In this document: positions 13,807-13,831 of the stretch, one piece after another | How the letters are laid out: each line of letters begins with the position of its first letter | How positions within the stretch are numbered: position 1 is the first letter of the stretch | Made by a program: the position numbers and the translations under genes | Assembly: GCA_002347985.1 (NCBI GenBank) | Contig: DDYM01000060.1 | Coordinates: forward strand, 328-14,158 | Length of the DNA stretch: 13,831 nt | From: Bacteroidetes bacterium UBA2234 | Lineage (GTDB): Bacteria > Bacteroidota > Bacteroidia > NS11-12g > UBA955 | Reading direction: 5' to 3' | The notes under the pieces: model-generated | Told to the model about the DNA's origin: nothing | Database searches by the model: none | Seen by the model: only the letters and a program-made list of their open reading frames with translations

Positions 13807-13831
13807 TTTTGACACATATATTTTCTTCGTA

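Overview
The window looks like a chromosomal segment of a member of the Bacteroidota. The gene set is typical: secreted GH92, GH2 and GH20 glycosidases, a Tat-exported glycosylasparaginase, an OmpA-type lipoprotein and a HigA-like XRE protein. Most starts lack a Shine-Dalgarno sequence, and two upstream regions carry TAnnTTTG-type -7 boxes. Genus cannot be fixed by eye. No rRNA, tRNA, insertion sequence, integrase or CRISPR array was seen, and no gene-free stretch exceeds about 135 bp.

Left part (1-9742): glycoprotein glycan breakdown. Two plus-strand genes come first: the 3' part of a GH20 beta-N-acetylhexosaminidase (cut by the window edge) and a Tat-exported N4-(beta-N-acetylglucosaminyl)-L-asparaginase. 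A small single-domain clan AA (retropepsin-like) aspartic protease follows with its own promoter-like sequence. Converging on it from the right is a tightly coupled minus-strand operon: GH92 alpha-mannosidase, a CutC-family TIM-barrel protein, and a GH2 beta-mannosidase. Each junction has a 4-bp stop/start overlap, and the GH2 gene uses a TTG start behind a strong Shine-Dalgarno. Together these enzymes could remove alpha-mannose, then beta-mannose, then GlcNAc, and finally split GlcNAc from asparagine, a lysosome-like exo route for N-glycans. No SusC/SusD pair or endo-glycosidase is in view.

Middle (9788-10548): an OmpA-domain lipoprotein with a coiled-coil stalk, a candidate promoter upstream and a strong rho-independent terminator downstream. 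The terminator separates it from the GH92 operon and shows that the GH92 start lies downstream of it.

Right part (10648-13806): a minus-strand cluster for the lower meta-cleavage pathway: 2-oxopent-4-enoate hydratase, acylating acetaldehyde dehydrogenase and 4-hydroxy-2-oxovalerate aldolase. It converts 2-hydroxypenta-2,4-dienoate to pyruvate and acetyl-CoA. No ring-cleavage or other upper-pathway gene is present. Immediately upstream on the same strand is a HigA-like XRE antitoxin gene whose toxin partner would lie beyond the right edge.

Most notable: the cutC-type gene locked inside a mannosidase operon; a duplicated C-x7-C-x3-C cysteine module inserted in the GH2 enzyme; and a set of GC-rich perfect hairpins with 3-nt loops (usually TGC/GCA), four inside coding sequences and one as the ompA terminator.
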